DNA of 64,000 bases from Mycoplasma sp. CAG:776. Lineage in GTDB: Bacteria; Bacillota_I; Bacilli_A; RF39; UBA660. A program made the position numbers and the translations under genes. The stretch spans positions 97,872-161,871 of the forward strand of contig FR903078.1 in NCBI GenBank assembly GCA_000438195.1, written 5' to 3'. Positions 25,723 through 33,695 of the stretch are shown one piece after another (within the stretch, counting starts at the first letter, position 1; each line of letters opens with the position of its first letter). The notes under the pieces are model-generated. The model saw only the letters and a list, made by a program, of their open reading frames with translations. It was not told the origin of the DNA and ran no database searches.

Positions 25723-26169
25723 ATGAATTTTCCAAGAATGAAGGAAATCAGGGAAAATGCTGGTTTAAAGCAAAAAGATATTGCAGAAGCAATGAATGTT
25801 TCTAAAGGAAGCTATAGTATGTGGGAATGTGGAACAGATACTATTCCTCTAAAGAGATTAAATCAATTCTGTAATTATTTTGATGTTTCTATTGATTATG
25901 TAGTCGGATTTAATGACAAAAAGAAATACGCAAATCAAAAACCAGATATTAAAATAAAGGTCACTGGTGAAAATTTGAAAAAGATAAGACAAAAGAAAGG
26001 CTTAACTCAAGTGCAAATTTCTAATGAACTAAATATTAATCAACCAACTTGGAATCGTTATGAAAATGCTAAGAATTTAATTCTTACCACTACACTTTAT
26101 GAGTTAGCTAAAAAATATCATTATTCTATAGATAAAATACTCGGAAAGGATAAAGATAGTGAGGAATAA
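25723..26169 (+). CDS. XRE-family regulator with two HTH domains
   Basis: A 148-aa protein with two Cro/C1 HTH units (about 4-62, IRENAGLKQKDIAEAMNVSK; and 82-142, IRQKKGLTQVQISNELNINQ), each with SIDYVVGF- or SIDKILGK-like endings. ATG at 25723 is preceded by GGTGAT; a longer frame begins 16 codons upstream without a site. Same architecture as the regulators at 4215 and 18211. Confidence 0.87.
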   Translation: MNFPRMKEIRENAGLKQKDIAEAMNVSKGSYSMWECGTDTIPLKRLNQFCNYFDVSIDYVVGFNDKKKYANQKPDIKIKVTGENLKKIRQKKGLTQVQISNELNINQPTWNRYENAKNLILTTTLYELAKKYHYSIDKILGKDKDSEE

Positions 26170-26196
26170 GACTGGGATAAACCGGTCTTTTTTTAT
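26168..26196 (+). terminator. terminator of the two-HTH regulator
   Basis: A stem (AAGACTGG / CCGGTCTT, one wobble) with a 6-base loop and T7, starting at the stop codon. Confidence 0.85.
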
Positions 26197-26343
26197 ATTT
26201 TTTGGCATTTTGATAAACTCTTTTTAAATAGATTATTCTATTTTAGCTATCTTAATTATTTTATTGTTAAGGTAAAGTTCTAATTTTCATTTATAAAGCT
26301 ATTTTATCGCCTTCATTTTTTATAGAAAAATGTAATAAAATAC

Positions 26344-26372
26344 TTGATTTTTATATATAAATATAATATAAT
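26344..26372 (+). promoter_or_regulatory. promoter of tRNA-Arg and tRNA-Pro
   Basis: TTGATT (26344-26349) and TATAAT (26367-26372) with a 17-base spacer, about 35 bases before the first tRNA. The rest of the gap from 26200 shows no gene. Confidence 0.75.
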
Positions 26373-26409
26373 GAATATGCATTTTAAAAGTGCACTAACT
26401 AATGGAGAT

Positions 26410-26486
26410 GCGCCCTTAGCTCAATTGGATAGAGCGTTAGACTACGGATCTAAAGGTTAGGGGTTCGACTCCCTTAGGGCGCACCA
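26410..26486 (+). tRNA. tRNA-Arg (anticodon ACG)
   Basis: A 77-base tRNA with acceptor GCGCCCT/AGGGCGC, anticodon loop CTACGGA, T-loop GGTTCGACTCC and encoded CCA. The A34 is normally converted to inosine to read CGU, CGC and CGA. Confidence 0.97.
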
Positions 26487-26490
26487 TTAT

Positions 26491-26567
26491 CGAGAAGTAG
26501 CACAATTTGGTAGTGCACTTGGTTTGGGACCAAGGGGTTGCAGGTTCAAATCCTGTCTTCTCGACCA
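26491..26567 (+). tRNA. tRNA-Pro (anticodon UGG)
   Basis: A 77-base tRNA with acceptor CGAGAAG/CTTCTCG, anticodon loop TTTGGGA, T-loop GGTTCAAATCC and encoded CCA. It lies 4 bases after tRNA-Arg and is co-transcribed with it. Confidence 0.97.
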
Positions 26568-26581
26568 TGATTGAAAGAAAT

Positions 26582-26606
26582 CTCATCTTATTGATGAGTT
26601 TTTTTA
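26582..26606 (+). terminator. terminator of the tRNA pair
   Basis: A 6-bp stem (CTCATC / GATGAG) with a 5-base loop and T7, 15 bases after tRNA-Pro. Confidence 0.85.
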
Positions 26607-26639
26607 TGCCTGCAATTCCCCTTGGTCTAAACAAGTGCT

Positions 26640-27167
26640 TCAAATATAAATTCGTTCAAATAATTTATAAAAATTTTTAGCCTCTAATTCAAAACTGATA
26701 TAAATCTTTTTTAGTCCTACTTTTAAAAAAGCCTATTTTAAAACTTATTCGAATAGTTCCTTGTTCTATTAATTCTATAAATTTATTAAAATTCTTTAAT
26801 TTATAGTATTTTATTTGATAATATTTGTAATATTTCTTGTTATTCCTAGCTGTTGGCCAATCATATAAAATATTTTTATTTGTTTCTTTATCTGGATATC
26901 CATATCTCATACATAACTCTTTCATTTCTATTCCGCTTGGTTTTAAATTAAATAATATAGTGTAAGAATTTGTATATCCTAATTTTGTTTTGATTTCAAT
27001 TCCGTTATAATCTGGCATATCTAAATTATCTTCTTTTTTTCCTAGAAGATCTTCTAAAGTCTTCCCTACTCCGGTATAACCTTTTCTTGTAGATTTTACA
27101 TATCCAAGTCCAAGTGCTCTTATTTTTTAAATTCTTCATTTAATAATTCTAAATTTTTTGTTTGCAT
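26640..27167 (-). pseudogene. broken MvaI/BcnI-type restriction endonuclease
   Basis: From an ATG at 27167 with a GGAGG site the frame reads MQTKNLELLNEEFKK then stops. Adding one A to the A-run near 27124-27130 continues as IRALGLGYVKSTRKGYTGVG, KTLEDLLGKKEDN, MPDYNGIEIKTKL, the motif set of MvaI/BcnI enzymes (the PD..GIEIKTK core is the nuclease motif). After ISFKIGFF the frame again ends at 26689, while another frame continues ISFELEAKNFYKLFERIYI to 26640. Part of the C-terminus, normally about 70 residues longer, is missing. No partner methyltransferase is in the window. Confidence 0.75.
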
Positions 27168-27286
27168 TTTTCCTCCATCAGGAAATTATACTACAATATT
27201 TATTTTCTTTATGTCGAAGTTTGTCTATCTGTTTTTTAAACATTTAAAAAGCAAGAAATCATTTTTAATTCTTACTCTATGTTTTC

Positions 27287-27625
27287 TTATTTAATTAATA
27301 AATATTTTTCTAAGTTTTCACAATAAATTTTTAAAATGTAATTATTCTCTGTTTTTAAATAATTTATGTTATCCTTAAATTCAAAGCCTCTTATTTGACT
27401 TTTATCTAATTCATAAACCATTTCATATTTAGGTTTGTAGGAACTCATTATGATAGGCCAGTATCTAAAATCAAATCTATTTATATCTTGAAATAAAAGA
27501 AGCCTTTTATTTGTTATACATATAGCTAAAGTGTACTTATTATCTTCAGCATAAACTAATATATCTTCTAATGTGATAATAATATGTTCATTTTCTTTTA
27601 ATTCTATATTGGCTAAATTTATAAT
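27287..27625 (-). CDS. 112-codon open frame without a standard start codon
   Basis: An open frame from ATT at 27625 to TAA at 27287 encodes a protein-like sequence with alternating strands: KYTLAICITNKRLLLFQDI, then FDFRYWPIIMSSYKPKYEMV, ending KIYCENLEKYLLIK. The pattern is like a bacterial PH-like domain. AGAGGTG stands 7 bases before the ATT, exactly where a start should be, so ATT may be used or be a mutated ATG. The first ATG inside the frame would remove half of it. Confidence 0.5.
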   Translation of the reverse strand: MINLANIELKENEHIIITLEDILVYAEDNKYTLAICITNKRLLLFQDINRFDFRYWPIIMSSYKPKYEMVYELDKSQIRGFEFKDNINYLKTENNYILKIYCENLEKYLLIK

Positions 27626-27654
27626 AAAAGAGCACCTCTTCTTCTTACTTTTTA

Positions 27655-27958
27655 CTATAAAATTATAAAATATAAAACGATACTCATAATTAAAAAAATA
27701 ATATAAGATCTAGCAGAATTCTGGATATTAATATTTTCATCTTTACTAAATGCAAAAACTAATAATATAATCCACCCTATTATAGGAATTGAGAATACAA
27801 TTTGGTATCCTAAATATCCCCACATAGTAATTGGCTTATATTGCTCAGGAATATTTTCTTCGCTTATTAAATAATTCCATATTTCTCTTTTGATTTCCAC
27901 AATTATAGCAAATATTAGACCCTTTTCTTATCTTTTCTCCGCATTTCTCACAATACAT
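27655..27958 (-). pseudogene. zinc-ribbon membrane protein, frameshifted
   Basis: An ATG at 27958 after AGGAT opens MYCEKCGEKIRKG and ICYNCGNQ, a two-CxxC zinc ribbon. The frame then leaves at an A-run near 27886-27890. The membrane part follows one frame over: KREIWNYLISEENIPEQYK and two helices ending at 27655. Removing one A would restore a zinc-ribbon protein of about 100 aa, a common Bacillota layout. The 81-aa open frame alone starts with GTG without a good site. Confidence 0.65.
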
Positions 27959-27984
27959 ATAATCCTACACTCACTTTCATTTGT

Positions 27985-28410
27985 TTATTCTTCTTTAAAT
28001 TCTATTATTTCTAATAAGTCTTCAGCATCAATTTTATGCATCTTTTTATCACTATCAAAAGAAATATATCCTTTATTTTCTTCATAGTAATAAAAAGCAA
28101 TACTAGTTATTATTTTATTTTTCTTATCTAATAGCTTTAAACGATATTCTGGAAGTCCTTCATATGTAATGATTTCTTCTGACTCTGACTCTTTATAATT
28201 TGAAATAATTTCGATTATATTATCAATGTCTTTTTTATTGGTAATTTCTTTTTCTTTTTTGGGATTTTTTATAGGATCACCTGTAGTTATTTCATTCACT
28301 ATAATTTTTTTAGTTTTGGATAATTCATCTGTTTTAATAAATGTTAAAAAAAGAATGATTGCAATAATTAAAACAATACAAATTATTGATATCAATATTT
28401 TCTTTTTCAT
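27985..28410 (-). CDS. hypothetical exported or anchored protein
   Basis: The 141-aa protein has a lysine start, one hydrophobic helix (residues 5-24) and an acidic/basic mixed outer domain with a beta-rich second half (YRLKLLDKKNKIITSIAFYYY). No lipobox cysteine. I do not recognise the family. Confidence 0.6.
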   Translation of the reverse strand: MKKKILISIICIVLIIAIILFLTFIKTDELSKTKKIIVNEITTGDPIKNPKKEKEITNKKDIDNIIEIISNYKESESEEIITYEGLPEYRLKLLDKKNKIITSIAFYYYEENKGYISFDSDKKMHKIDAEDLLEIIEFKEE

Positions 28411-28469
28411 AACTCCTCCTATTTCTTAGTTTCATTATACCATACAGAAAATTTATTTTCTATTAAAAT

Positions 28470-28496
28470 AAAAAAATAGAGCATCACTACTCTATT
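28470..28496 (-). terminator. terminator of the thioredoxin-like gene
   Basis: A 7-bp stem (AATAGAG / CTCTATT) with an 8-base loop and T7 on the minus strand, overlapping the stop codon. Confidence 0.85.
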
Positions 28497-29088
28497 ATAA
28501 ATATTTTTCTAACAATTCTGTTAAAGTTTCGGCATTTCTATAACCAAAGAAGCCTTCTACTACTTTTCCGTCTTTAATAACAATTGTTGCTGGTGTAAAG
28601 CCATTTTCCACAAATAAATCTCCTAATTTACCTTTTTCGCCATTTGCTGTTGCTTCAATTGTTATTTTATCTGTTAATTCTTTTACTTGTTTTAATAAAG
28701 CTTTTCCTTCATCTGTATTTTTCTTTTGACTATTCCAAATATTAGCAATTGTATTAACATCTAAATAGTTAGTAGTAAATCCTAAATCTTCTTGTACTTC
28801 ATTTAATACTGGTACAAATTGGCGACAATAAGTACAAGCACTACGTCCCATGTATAAAACATGTGTTCCTTTTTCATCAAATAATGCTACTGCTTCTTCT
28901 AAATCTACTTCATTCATTTCACTTACATCATATTCTGTATCACTTGTTGCACTTCCACCTGATGTACCTTTATTAGTAGTTTCAGTTGTAGTTGTTCCAT
29001 CTTTAAAATATAAACCAATGATTAAAATAAACATAATGATAAAACCTAGTATCACAATAAATGTTAAATTTTTAATTTTTTCTTCCAT
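28495..29088 (-). CDS. membrane-anchored thioredoxin-like protein with CTYC
   Basis: The 197-aa protein has an N-terminal helix (residues 7-27), a threonine/glycine/serine linker (about 30-48) and a thioredoxin fold: HVLYMGRSACTYCRQFVPVL with a CxxC active site near residue 85, and FTPATIVIKDGKVVEGFFGY with the cis-proline. It faces outside and may reduce or oxidise surface protein thiols. It shares layout with the cysteine-less pair at 6432-7507. Confidence 0.85.
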   Translation of the reverse strand: MEEKIKNLTFIVILGFIIMFILIIGLYFKDGTTTTETTNKGTSGGSATSDTEYDVSEMNEVDLEEAVALFDEKGTHVLYMGRSACTYCRQFVPVLNEVQEDLGFTTNYLDVNTIANIWNSQKKNTDEGKALLKQVKELTDKITIEATANGEKGKLGDLFVENGFTPATIVIKDGKVVEGFFGYRNAETLTELLEKYL

Positions 29089-29135
29089 ATTTGTTCCTCC
29101 TCATAAATACGTAAAGTATTATACCTTTATTTCTT

Positions 29136-29164
29136 AAAAAAAGCAAGTCTTTTCCACTTGCTTA
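29136..29164 (-). terminator. terminator of the pilin-like gene
   Basis: An 8-bp stem (AAGCAAGT / ACTTGCTT) with a 7-base loop and a T-run on the minus strand, overlapping the stop codon. Confidence 0.85.
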
Positions 29165-29530
29165 GTCCACTACTGTTGCTGTAACATTATTTTTTTTCTC
29201 ATCGTATTCTAGTTTTACTTTTTTATCATTAAAATTTTTAGATGAATCAGTTGGGTCTGTTAAAACACCTGATTCATTTCCTGCTAAATATCCAGCTTCT
29301 ATCAAATCATCTACACTAATATATGTTGTATTTGTTTCTTCAAACAATGTTGTATTTGCTAAAGCATAGTCCTCTGCTTGTACTTCAATTAAATATTCTA
29401 CCTCTTCTATTGCTTCATTTTTATCTATTGCAAAAGCATATGACGTATGATTAATTGTTATAAATGCTACTATTCCTAATAATACAATTACTACTAATAT
29501 CTCTATTTTTGAATATCCTAACTTATTCAT
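29162..29530 (-). CDS. type IV pilin-like protein
   Basis: The 122-aa protein starts MNKLGYSKIEILVVIVLLGI. It has a short basic leader ending in glycine, Y/S, then the glutamate five residues after the cleavage site, and a hydrophobic helix, the class of N-terminus cut by prepilin peptidase. The mature part is acidic and small, like a minor pilin or pseudopilin. No assembly ATPase or prepilin peptidase is in the window. Confidence 0.75.
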   Translation of the reverse strand: MNKLGYSKIEILVVIVLLGIVAFITINHTSYAFAIDKNEAIEEVEYLIEVQAEDYALANTTLFEETNTTYISVDDLIEAGYLAGNESGVLTDPTDSSKNFNDKKVKLEYDEKKNNVTATVVD

Positions 29531-29621
29531 TCCTTTACCACCTTGTTAAGTATAACATATGTCTATTTATTTTTAAAGAGTTTCTAAGGACACTTTCTTT
29601 TATTTTTTTATATATTTGACA

Positions 29622-30092
29622 TTATTTTGTAAACTTAGCGATAACTTGATACTCTTTAGTTAATTTTTCTAAATTAAAAGTTGCATTTGCAGGGCTTGTA
29701 CTTGGAAGAACTACAGATGGAATTTTAATGTCTTGCATATATTTTTTGTATAAGTTCGCTGCTGTTTTCCCGTTTAAAAATATTATTTTTATTTCTGATG
29801 ACTTTAAAATTTCGCTAATATCATTAGGCACTACTTCTTTTATTGAAGCATCACTAGATCCTTTTATTTCGCAGGAAGCACACACATCAAATAAAGCAAT
29901 ATGATTTTTCTTTAAAAATTCTTGCTTATTTTCAATCGTTTCATTAAAAATATTACTTAAAACTTTCCAAAAGCGATTTTGTGGATGAGCATAATAAAAT
30001 CCGGCTTCACGTGATTTGATACTAGGAAATGAACCTAATATTAATATTTTTGAATCCTTATTATAAAAAGGTTTTATTGTGTGATATTCCAT
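29622..30092 (-). CDS. DNA-deoxyinosine glycosylase, uracil-DNA glycosylase superfamily
   Basis: The 156-aa protein carries the superfamily motifs LILGSFPSIKSRE near residue 17, HPQNRFW near 36 and VVLPSTSPANATF near 127. It resembles hypoxanthine-DNA glycosylases that remove deaminated adenine. Length agrees with the family (about 160 aa). Confidence 0.88.
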   Translation of the reverse strand: MEYHTIKPFYNKDSKILILGSFPSIKSREAGFYYAHPQNRFWKVLSNIFNETIENKQEFLKKNHIALFDVCASCEIKGSSDASIKEVVPNDISEILKSSEIKIIFLNGKTAANLYKKYMQDIKIPSVVLPSTSPANATFNLEKLTKEYQVIAKFTK

Positions 30093-30097
30093 AACAT

Positions 30098-30127
30098 TTT
30101 AAAAAGATAAGATTATTTCTTATCTTT
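30098..30127 (-). terminator. terminator of the nfeD-SPFH pair
   Basis: A 9-bp stem (AAAGATAAG / CTTATCTTT) with a 7-base loop and T-run on the minus strand, overlapping the SPFH gene's stop codon. Confidence 0.8.
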
Positions 30128-31000
30128 CATAACCTCCATTAAAGTAGTACCAAAAGTTGCTATATCTTGTAAATTAGCTGGAATAATTAATTTAGTTGAT
30201 TGTCCATCAGCTACTTTTCCTAAAGCTTCATAGCTTTTTAGAGTTAATACTGCTCCATCAGCTTTCGCATTTTTTAAAAGTTCAATACCTTTTGCTTCTG
30301 CCTCTTTTATTTTTAACATTGCTTCGGCTTTTCCTTCGGCTATTCTAATAGCACTTTCTGCCTCCGCTTCCGCTCTTAAAATAGCGCTTTCTTTTTCTCC
30401 TTCAGCAATTAAAACACTAGATTTTTTCTCACCTTCTGCTTGTAAAATCTTTTCTCTTCTTTCTCTTTCGGCACGCATTTGCTTTTCCATCGCATCTTGA
30501 ATATCACGAGGTGGTAAAATGTTTTTTACTTCAACACGATTTACTTTAATGCCCCATGGATCAGTTGCTTCATCTAATATAGCACGCATTTTACCATTAA
30601 TGATATCTCTACTTGTCAAAGTTTGATCCAATTCTAATTCACCAATAATATTTCTAAGTGTCGTTGCGGTCAAATTTTCAATCGCACTTACAGGAGCATC
30701 TACTCCATAGGTGTATAATTTAGGATCCGTTATTTGATAATAAACAACTGTATCTATTTGCATAGTTACATTGTCTTTTGTAATTACTGGTTGTGGTGCA
30801 AAATCCTTTACAGTTTCTTTTAAACTTACTACTTTTGAAACCCGATCAACAAATGGTATTTTTACATGCAATCCATTTTGCCATGTTGCATGATAACTCC
30901 CTAATCTTTCAATAACATAAGCTTTTGCTTGTGGTACAATTTTAATATTTGGTATGATTAAAATAACAATTAAAACTAAAATGGCAATTAAAAATTCCAT
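30113..31000 (-). CDS. SPFH/Band 7 (prohibitin-like) membrane protein
   Basis: The 295-aa protein has one N-terminal helix and the SPFH core: PQAKAYVIERLGSYHATWQN, VTMQIDTVVYYQI, LDQTLTSRDIINGKMR, followed by a long A/E/K-rich coiled coil (about 175-240) that drives ring assembly. It is paired with NfeD, sharing one base; in Bacillota such pairs organise membrane microdomains. Confidence 0.93.
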   Translation of the reverse strand: MEFLIAILVLIVILIIPNIKIVPQAKAYVIERLGSYHATWQNGLHVKIPFVDRVSKVVSLKETVKDFAPQPVITKDNVTMQIDTVVYYQITDPKLYTYGVDAPVSAIENLTATTLRNIIGELELDQTLTSRDIINGKMRAILDEATDPWGIKVNRVEVKNILPPRDIQDAMEKQMRAERERREKILQAEGEKKSSVLIAEGEKESAILRAEAEAESAIRIAEGKAEAMLKIKEAEAKGIELLKNAKADGAVLTLKSYEALGKVADGQSTKLIIPANLQDIATFGTTLMEVMKDKK

Positions 31001-31428
31001 TATTCTTCACCCTTTCTTACAATTAGTTTTACGCCATCAATACGTTCAATGATGACTTCTTCACCTGCTTTTATTAATTCATTACTGATGGCACTCCATC
31101 TTTTACCATCCACTTTTACTTCCCCTATTTTCGTTTTAGTGATTTCCTCAGTTACTATTCCTTCCATACCAATCACACGATCTAGGTTTGTACTTTCTTT
31201 TTTGTTTGTTAATTTCTTTACTAGATATGGTCTTGTTAGCAACATTAAAACAATACCTAGACATACAAATATCGCAAATTGGATATAAAATGAATCAATT
31301 ACAAAAGATGTAAATAAACTTACGATGGCACTCATAACAAACCAAACGCTTACTAAGTTTACAGTTGCTACTTCTAGAAATGTTAAAAGAATAATAATGA
31401 TTAACCACGCTACCCACATATACTTCAC
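31000..31428 (-). CDS. NfeD-like membrane protein
   Basis: The 142-aa protein has three or four hydrophobic segments (residues 4-70) and a C-terminal OB-fold domain (GMEGIVTEEITKTKIGEVKV). This is the short NfeD type without the protease domain, normally encoded beside an SPFH protein as here. A promoter lies at 31441-31469. Confidence 0.92.
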   Translation of the reverse strand: MKYMWVAWLIIIILLTFLEVATVNLVSVWFVMSAIVSLFTSFVIDSFYIQFAIFVCLGIVLMLLTRPYLVKKLTNKKESTNLDRVIGMEGIVTEEITKTKIGEVKVDGKRWSAISNELIKAGEEVIIERIDGVKLIVRKGEE

Positions 31429-31440
31429 CTCTTTTATTTC

Positions 31441-31469
31441 ATTATACGTTAAGATATCTAAAAATACAA
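31441..31469 (-). promoter_or_regulatory. promoter of the nfeD-SPFH operon
   Basis: TTGTAT (31464-31469) and TATAAT (31441-31446) on the minus strand with a 17-base spacer. A divergent extended -10 (TGTTATAAT, ending 31495) faces the GH3 gene. Confidence 0.65.
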
Positions 31470-31512
31470 TCTATTTTCTTAAAATATGTTATAATCTTTT
31501 TAGGTGAGATTT

Positions 31513-32544
31513 ATGTTTGGACGTATGTTATTCATTGGCTTAAGTACAAATGATAGGAAGGTAATTAAAAAATTGATTCAAGAGTGTCATATTGGTGGAT
31601 TTGTTCTTTATTCTAAAAACTATCATAATTATGAAGAAATGGTCGACTTAATTCATTTTATTAAGCACTGTGCTTCTTTAGAAAATTATGTTATTTTAAT
31701 TGGAATTGATCAAGAAGGATACCGAGTAAATCGCCTTCCTAAAGATTTTATTAATTTAAGAAGTCCCTATTCTTTACACAAAGACTTAGACGGATTGAAA
31801 ACACATGCTAAAATTATTGCAAATATTCTTTCCTCTTCTGGTATACAAATAAATTTTGCTCCTGTCTTAGATATTAAAAGATTTTCTGATCAACACTCTA
31901 TAGGAGATCGGACTTTTGGCGATGATTATCAAACTGTTACTCAAAACACGATTCCTTATTTTAAAGAATTTGAAAAAAATAATGTCTTAGCTGTTGTTAA
32001 ACATTTTCCTGGTCATGGCGCAACTTCAATTAATTCGCATTATTTTTTTCCTATTATTTGGAATACTAATCAGTTATTTAAAGAAGACGTTATACCTTTT
32101 AAAGAAGCTATTGACAATGATATTGACGCTATTATGGTAGGACATTTTATTATTCCTAAATTTAGTGGATTAGTTCCTTCTTCTCTTTCTTGGCGTACAG
32201 TTCAATATTTAAGAGACGATTTACATTTTGAAAAGTTAATTGTGACAGATGATTTTCAGATGGGATTATTTAAATTTTGTAATAAAGCTAAAGTTATAAA
32301 AAAGGCTATTAATAGTGGTTTTAATTTAATTTTAATCAAATATTATGATCGATTCTTTCTTGATTACAACAAACTTTTAAACTATCAAAAGAAAAAGAAA
32401 TTAAACGATGATTTTGTTCAATATTCTGTTCAGTTAATTCAAAATATTATAAATAAATATCATATTACCAATGAATTATACCCTTCTACTTTGGATATTT
32501 CTAAAATAAATGAACAGATTACTCAATTAAATAAAAGGATGTAG
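31513..32544 (+). CDS. glycoside hydrolase family 3 protein (NagZ-like)
   Basis: The 343-aa protein has the GH3 barrel with IGIDQEGYRVNRLP, the substrate-contact KHFPGHG, the catalytic-loop histidine segment INSHYFFP, and the nucleophile motif IVTDDFQMG. Similar enzymes are beta-N-acetylhexosaminidases acting on muropeptides. No signal peptide, so recycling inside the cell is likely. ATG at 31513 is chosen for the AGGTGA six bases before it; the frame also opens at GTG 31504. Confidence 0.88.
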   Translation: MFGRMLFIGLSTNDRKVIKKLIQECHIGGFVLYSKNYHNYEEMVDLIHFIKHCASLENYVILIGIDQEGYRVNRLPKDFINLRSPYSLHKDLDGLKTHAKIIANILSSSGIQINFAPVLDIKRFSDQHSIGDRTFGDDYQTVTQNTIPYFKEFEKNNVLAVVKHFPGHGATSINSHYFFPIIWNTNQLFKEDVIPFKEAIDNDIDAIMVGHFIIPKFSGLVPSSLSWRTVQYLRDDLHFEKLIVTDDFQMGLFKFCNKAKVIKKAINSGFNLILIKYYDRFFLDYNKLLNYQKKKKLNDDFVQYSVQLIQNIINKYHITNELYPSTLDISKINEQITQLNKRM

Positions 32545-32549
32545 CATAT

Positions 32550-32586
32550 AAAATACTGGATTTTTTTCTCCAGTATTTTTTTTAAT
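32550..32586. terminator. bidirectional terminator
   Basis: A 10-bp stem (AAAATACTGG / CCAGTATTTT) with a 10-base loop between the GH3 gene and the convergent endolysin gene, followed by T8 on the plus strand. Confidence 0.85.
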
Positions 32587-33328
32587 TTAATTTTAACAAA
32601 TGTTGCCAAGTATACATTTTGGCAGATACTTTTCCATCTTGATATTTACTAGCTAGACCTACATCACTCTGATACTTTTTAATGCAGGCTTTCATGTCCT
32701 TACCAAACTCACCATCTACTCCACAGCTTCCTAAATCATAGCCTAGACTTTGTAAGTAAATTTGAAGTGGTTTTACTGCTTTATGATTCCAACCTGTTCC
32801 GGTGGAAATCGTTGGGGTTTTTGATAAGGTTTCGGCCCCTGCAATACCATCAACATTTGCACCAATTACACTTTGTAAATCTCTAACAAAAGTAGTGTAA
32901 TTATCATTAACTTTATTAAAAGGATTTTCATTTGTTAAATATGGTAATGGATCTACATATCCGTTTTTATAAATGGCAAAATGTAAGTTATTTCCTGTAG
33001 CATTTCCTGTTTTACCCATAGTAGCTATTACTTCTCCTTTTACTACATTATCACCTTTTTTTACTTTAATTGATCCTTCTTTTAGATGAAAATAGCGATG
33101 CTCTATTCCGTTAGTTGTAATAGCAATCCAATAGCCACCGCCACTAGAGTCATATCCAACATAAGTTACTGTTCCGTTTTCAATCGCTACAATATCATCT
33201 ACCCCATTTGCTCCTACTAAATCCATTCCATTATGGGTACTTCGATTTTCATTTCTGGTTTTATAATCACTAGTTACATAGTGCTTTCCACCTTTTAAAA
33301 CATTATTCTTCACGTTCAGTAGTGCCAT
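32582..33328 (-). CDS. phage-type endolysin: M23 peptidase plus peptidoglycan-binding domain
   Basis: The 248-aa protein begins with an M23/LytM metallopeptidase (about 1-135): THNGMDLVG with the zinc His and Asp, YRYFHLKEG-type strand, and NNLHFAIYKNG with the HxH motif. The rest (about 140-248) is a peptidoglycan-binding region with two parts, VRDLQSVIGANVDGIAG and PLQIYLQSLGYDL with CGVDGEFGKDM. No signal peptide, so export needs a holin. The gene overlaps the holin gene; ATG at 33328 follows GGAGG by 6 bases. Confidence 0.92.
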   Translation of the reverse strand: MALLNVKNNVLKGGKHYVTSDYKTRNENRSTHNGMDLVGANGVDDIVAIENGTVTYVGYDSSGGGYWIAITTNGIEHRYFHLKEGSIKVKKGDNVVKGEVIATMGKTGNATGNNLHFAIYKNGYVDPLPYLTNENPFNKVNDNYTTFVRDLQSVIGANVDGIAGAETLSKTPTISTGTGWNHKAVKPLQIYLQSLGYDLGSCGVDGEFGKDMKACIKKYQSDVGLASKYQDGKVSAKMYTWQHLLKLN

Positions 33329-33695
33329 CAATATCCTCCTCTCCTATAATTCCTTCTAATGTTTCATAGATTTTCTTTGGTAGAGGAAGACCCATTTTAC
33401 ACCAACATTTTAAAATAATTAATCCTTCATGAGCAATAAAGAAATAAATTACTAATGTTCTTATTGCTTCACTACTTCCCATGATATTATCTAATAATAC
33501 GGATAATGATACGACCATTAAATAACCTAGACTACGTATTAATCCTTTTAAGCCTACTAATTTATTCATCTTATGACAAAATATCACTTTACACCAACCT
33601 GTAATATAAACATATAACATTACAATTAATAAAACAATAATTGGCTTATCTATTCCTCCTAATAAGTAAGAGAAAACATTATATATATGTTCCAT
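33303..33695 (-). CDS. phage holin (toxin secretion/lysis holin family)
   Basis: The 130-aa protein has three hydrophobic segments (about 18-35, 55-72, 82-98), the LGGIDKPIIVLL motif at the N-terminus, the NKLVGLKGLIRSLGYLMVV segment, and a charged tail. This is the phage_holin_4 family, which includes the clostridial toxin-release holin TcdE. It overlaps the endolysin gene by 26 bases. It is the likely export pore for the lysin and perhaps the Rhs protein. Confidence 0.92.
   Translation of the reverse strand: MEHIYNVFSYLLGGIDKPIIVLLIVMLYVYITGWCKVIFCHKMNKLVGLKGLIRSLGYLMVVSLSVLLDNIMGSSEAIRTLVIYFFIAHEGLIILKCWCKMGLPLPKKIYETLEGIIGEEDIDGTTEREE

Noticed and set aside
26437..26643. 68-aa minus-strand open frame over the tRNA pair (reads GFEPATPWSQTK)
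   Set aside because: It is antisense to tRNA-Arg and tRNA-Pro and is the well-known false protein produced by tRNA genes.
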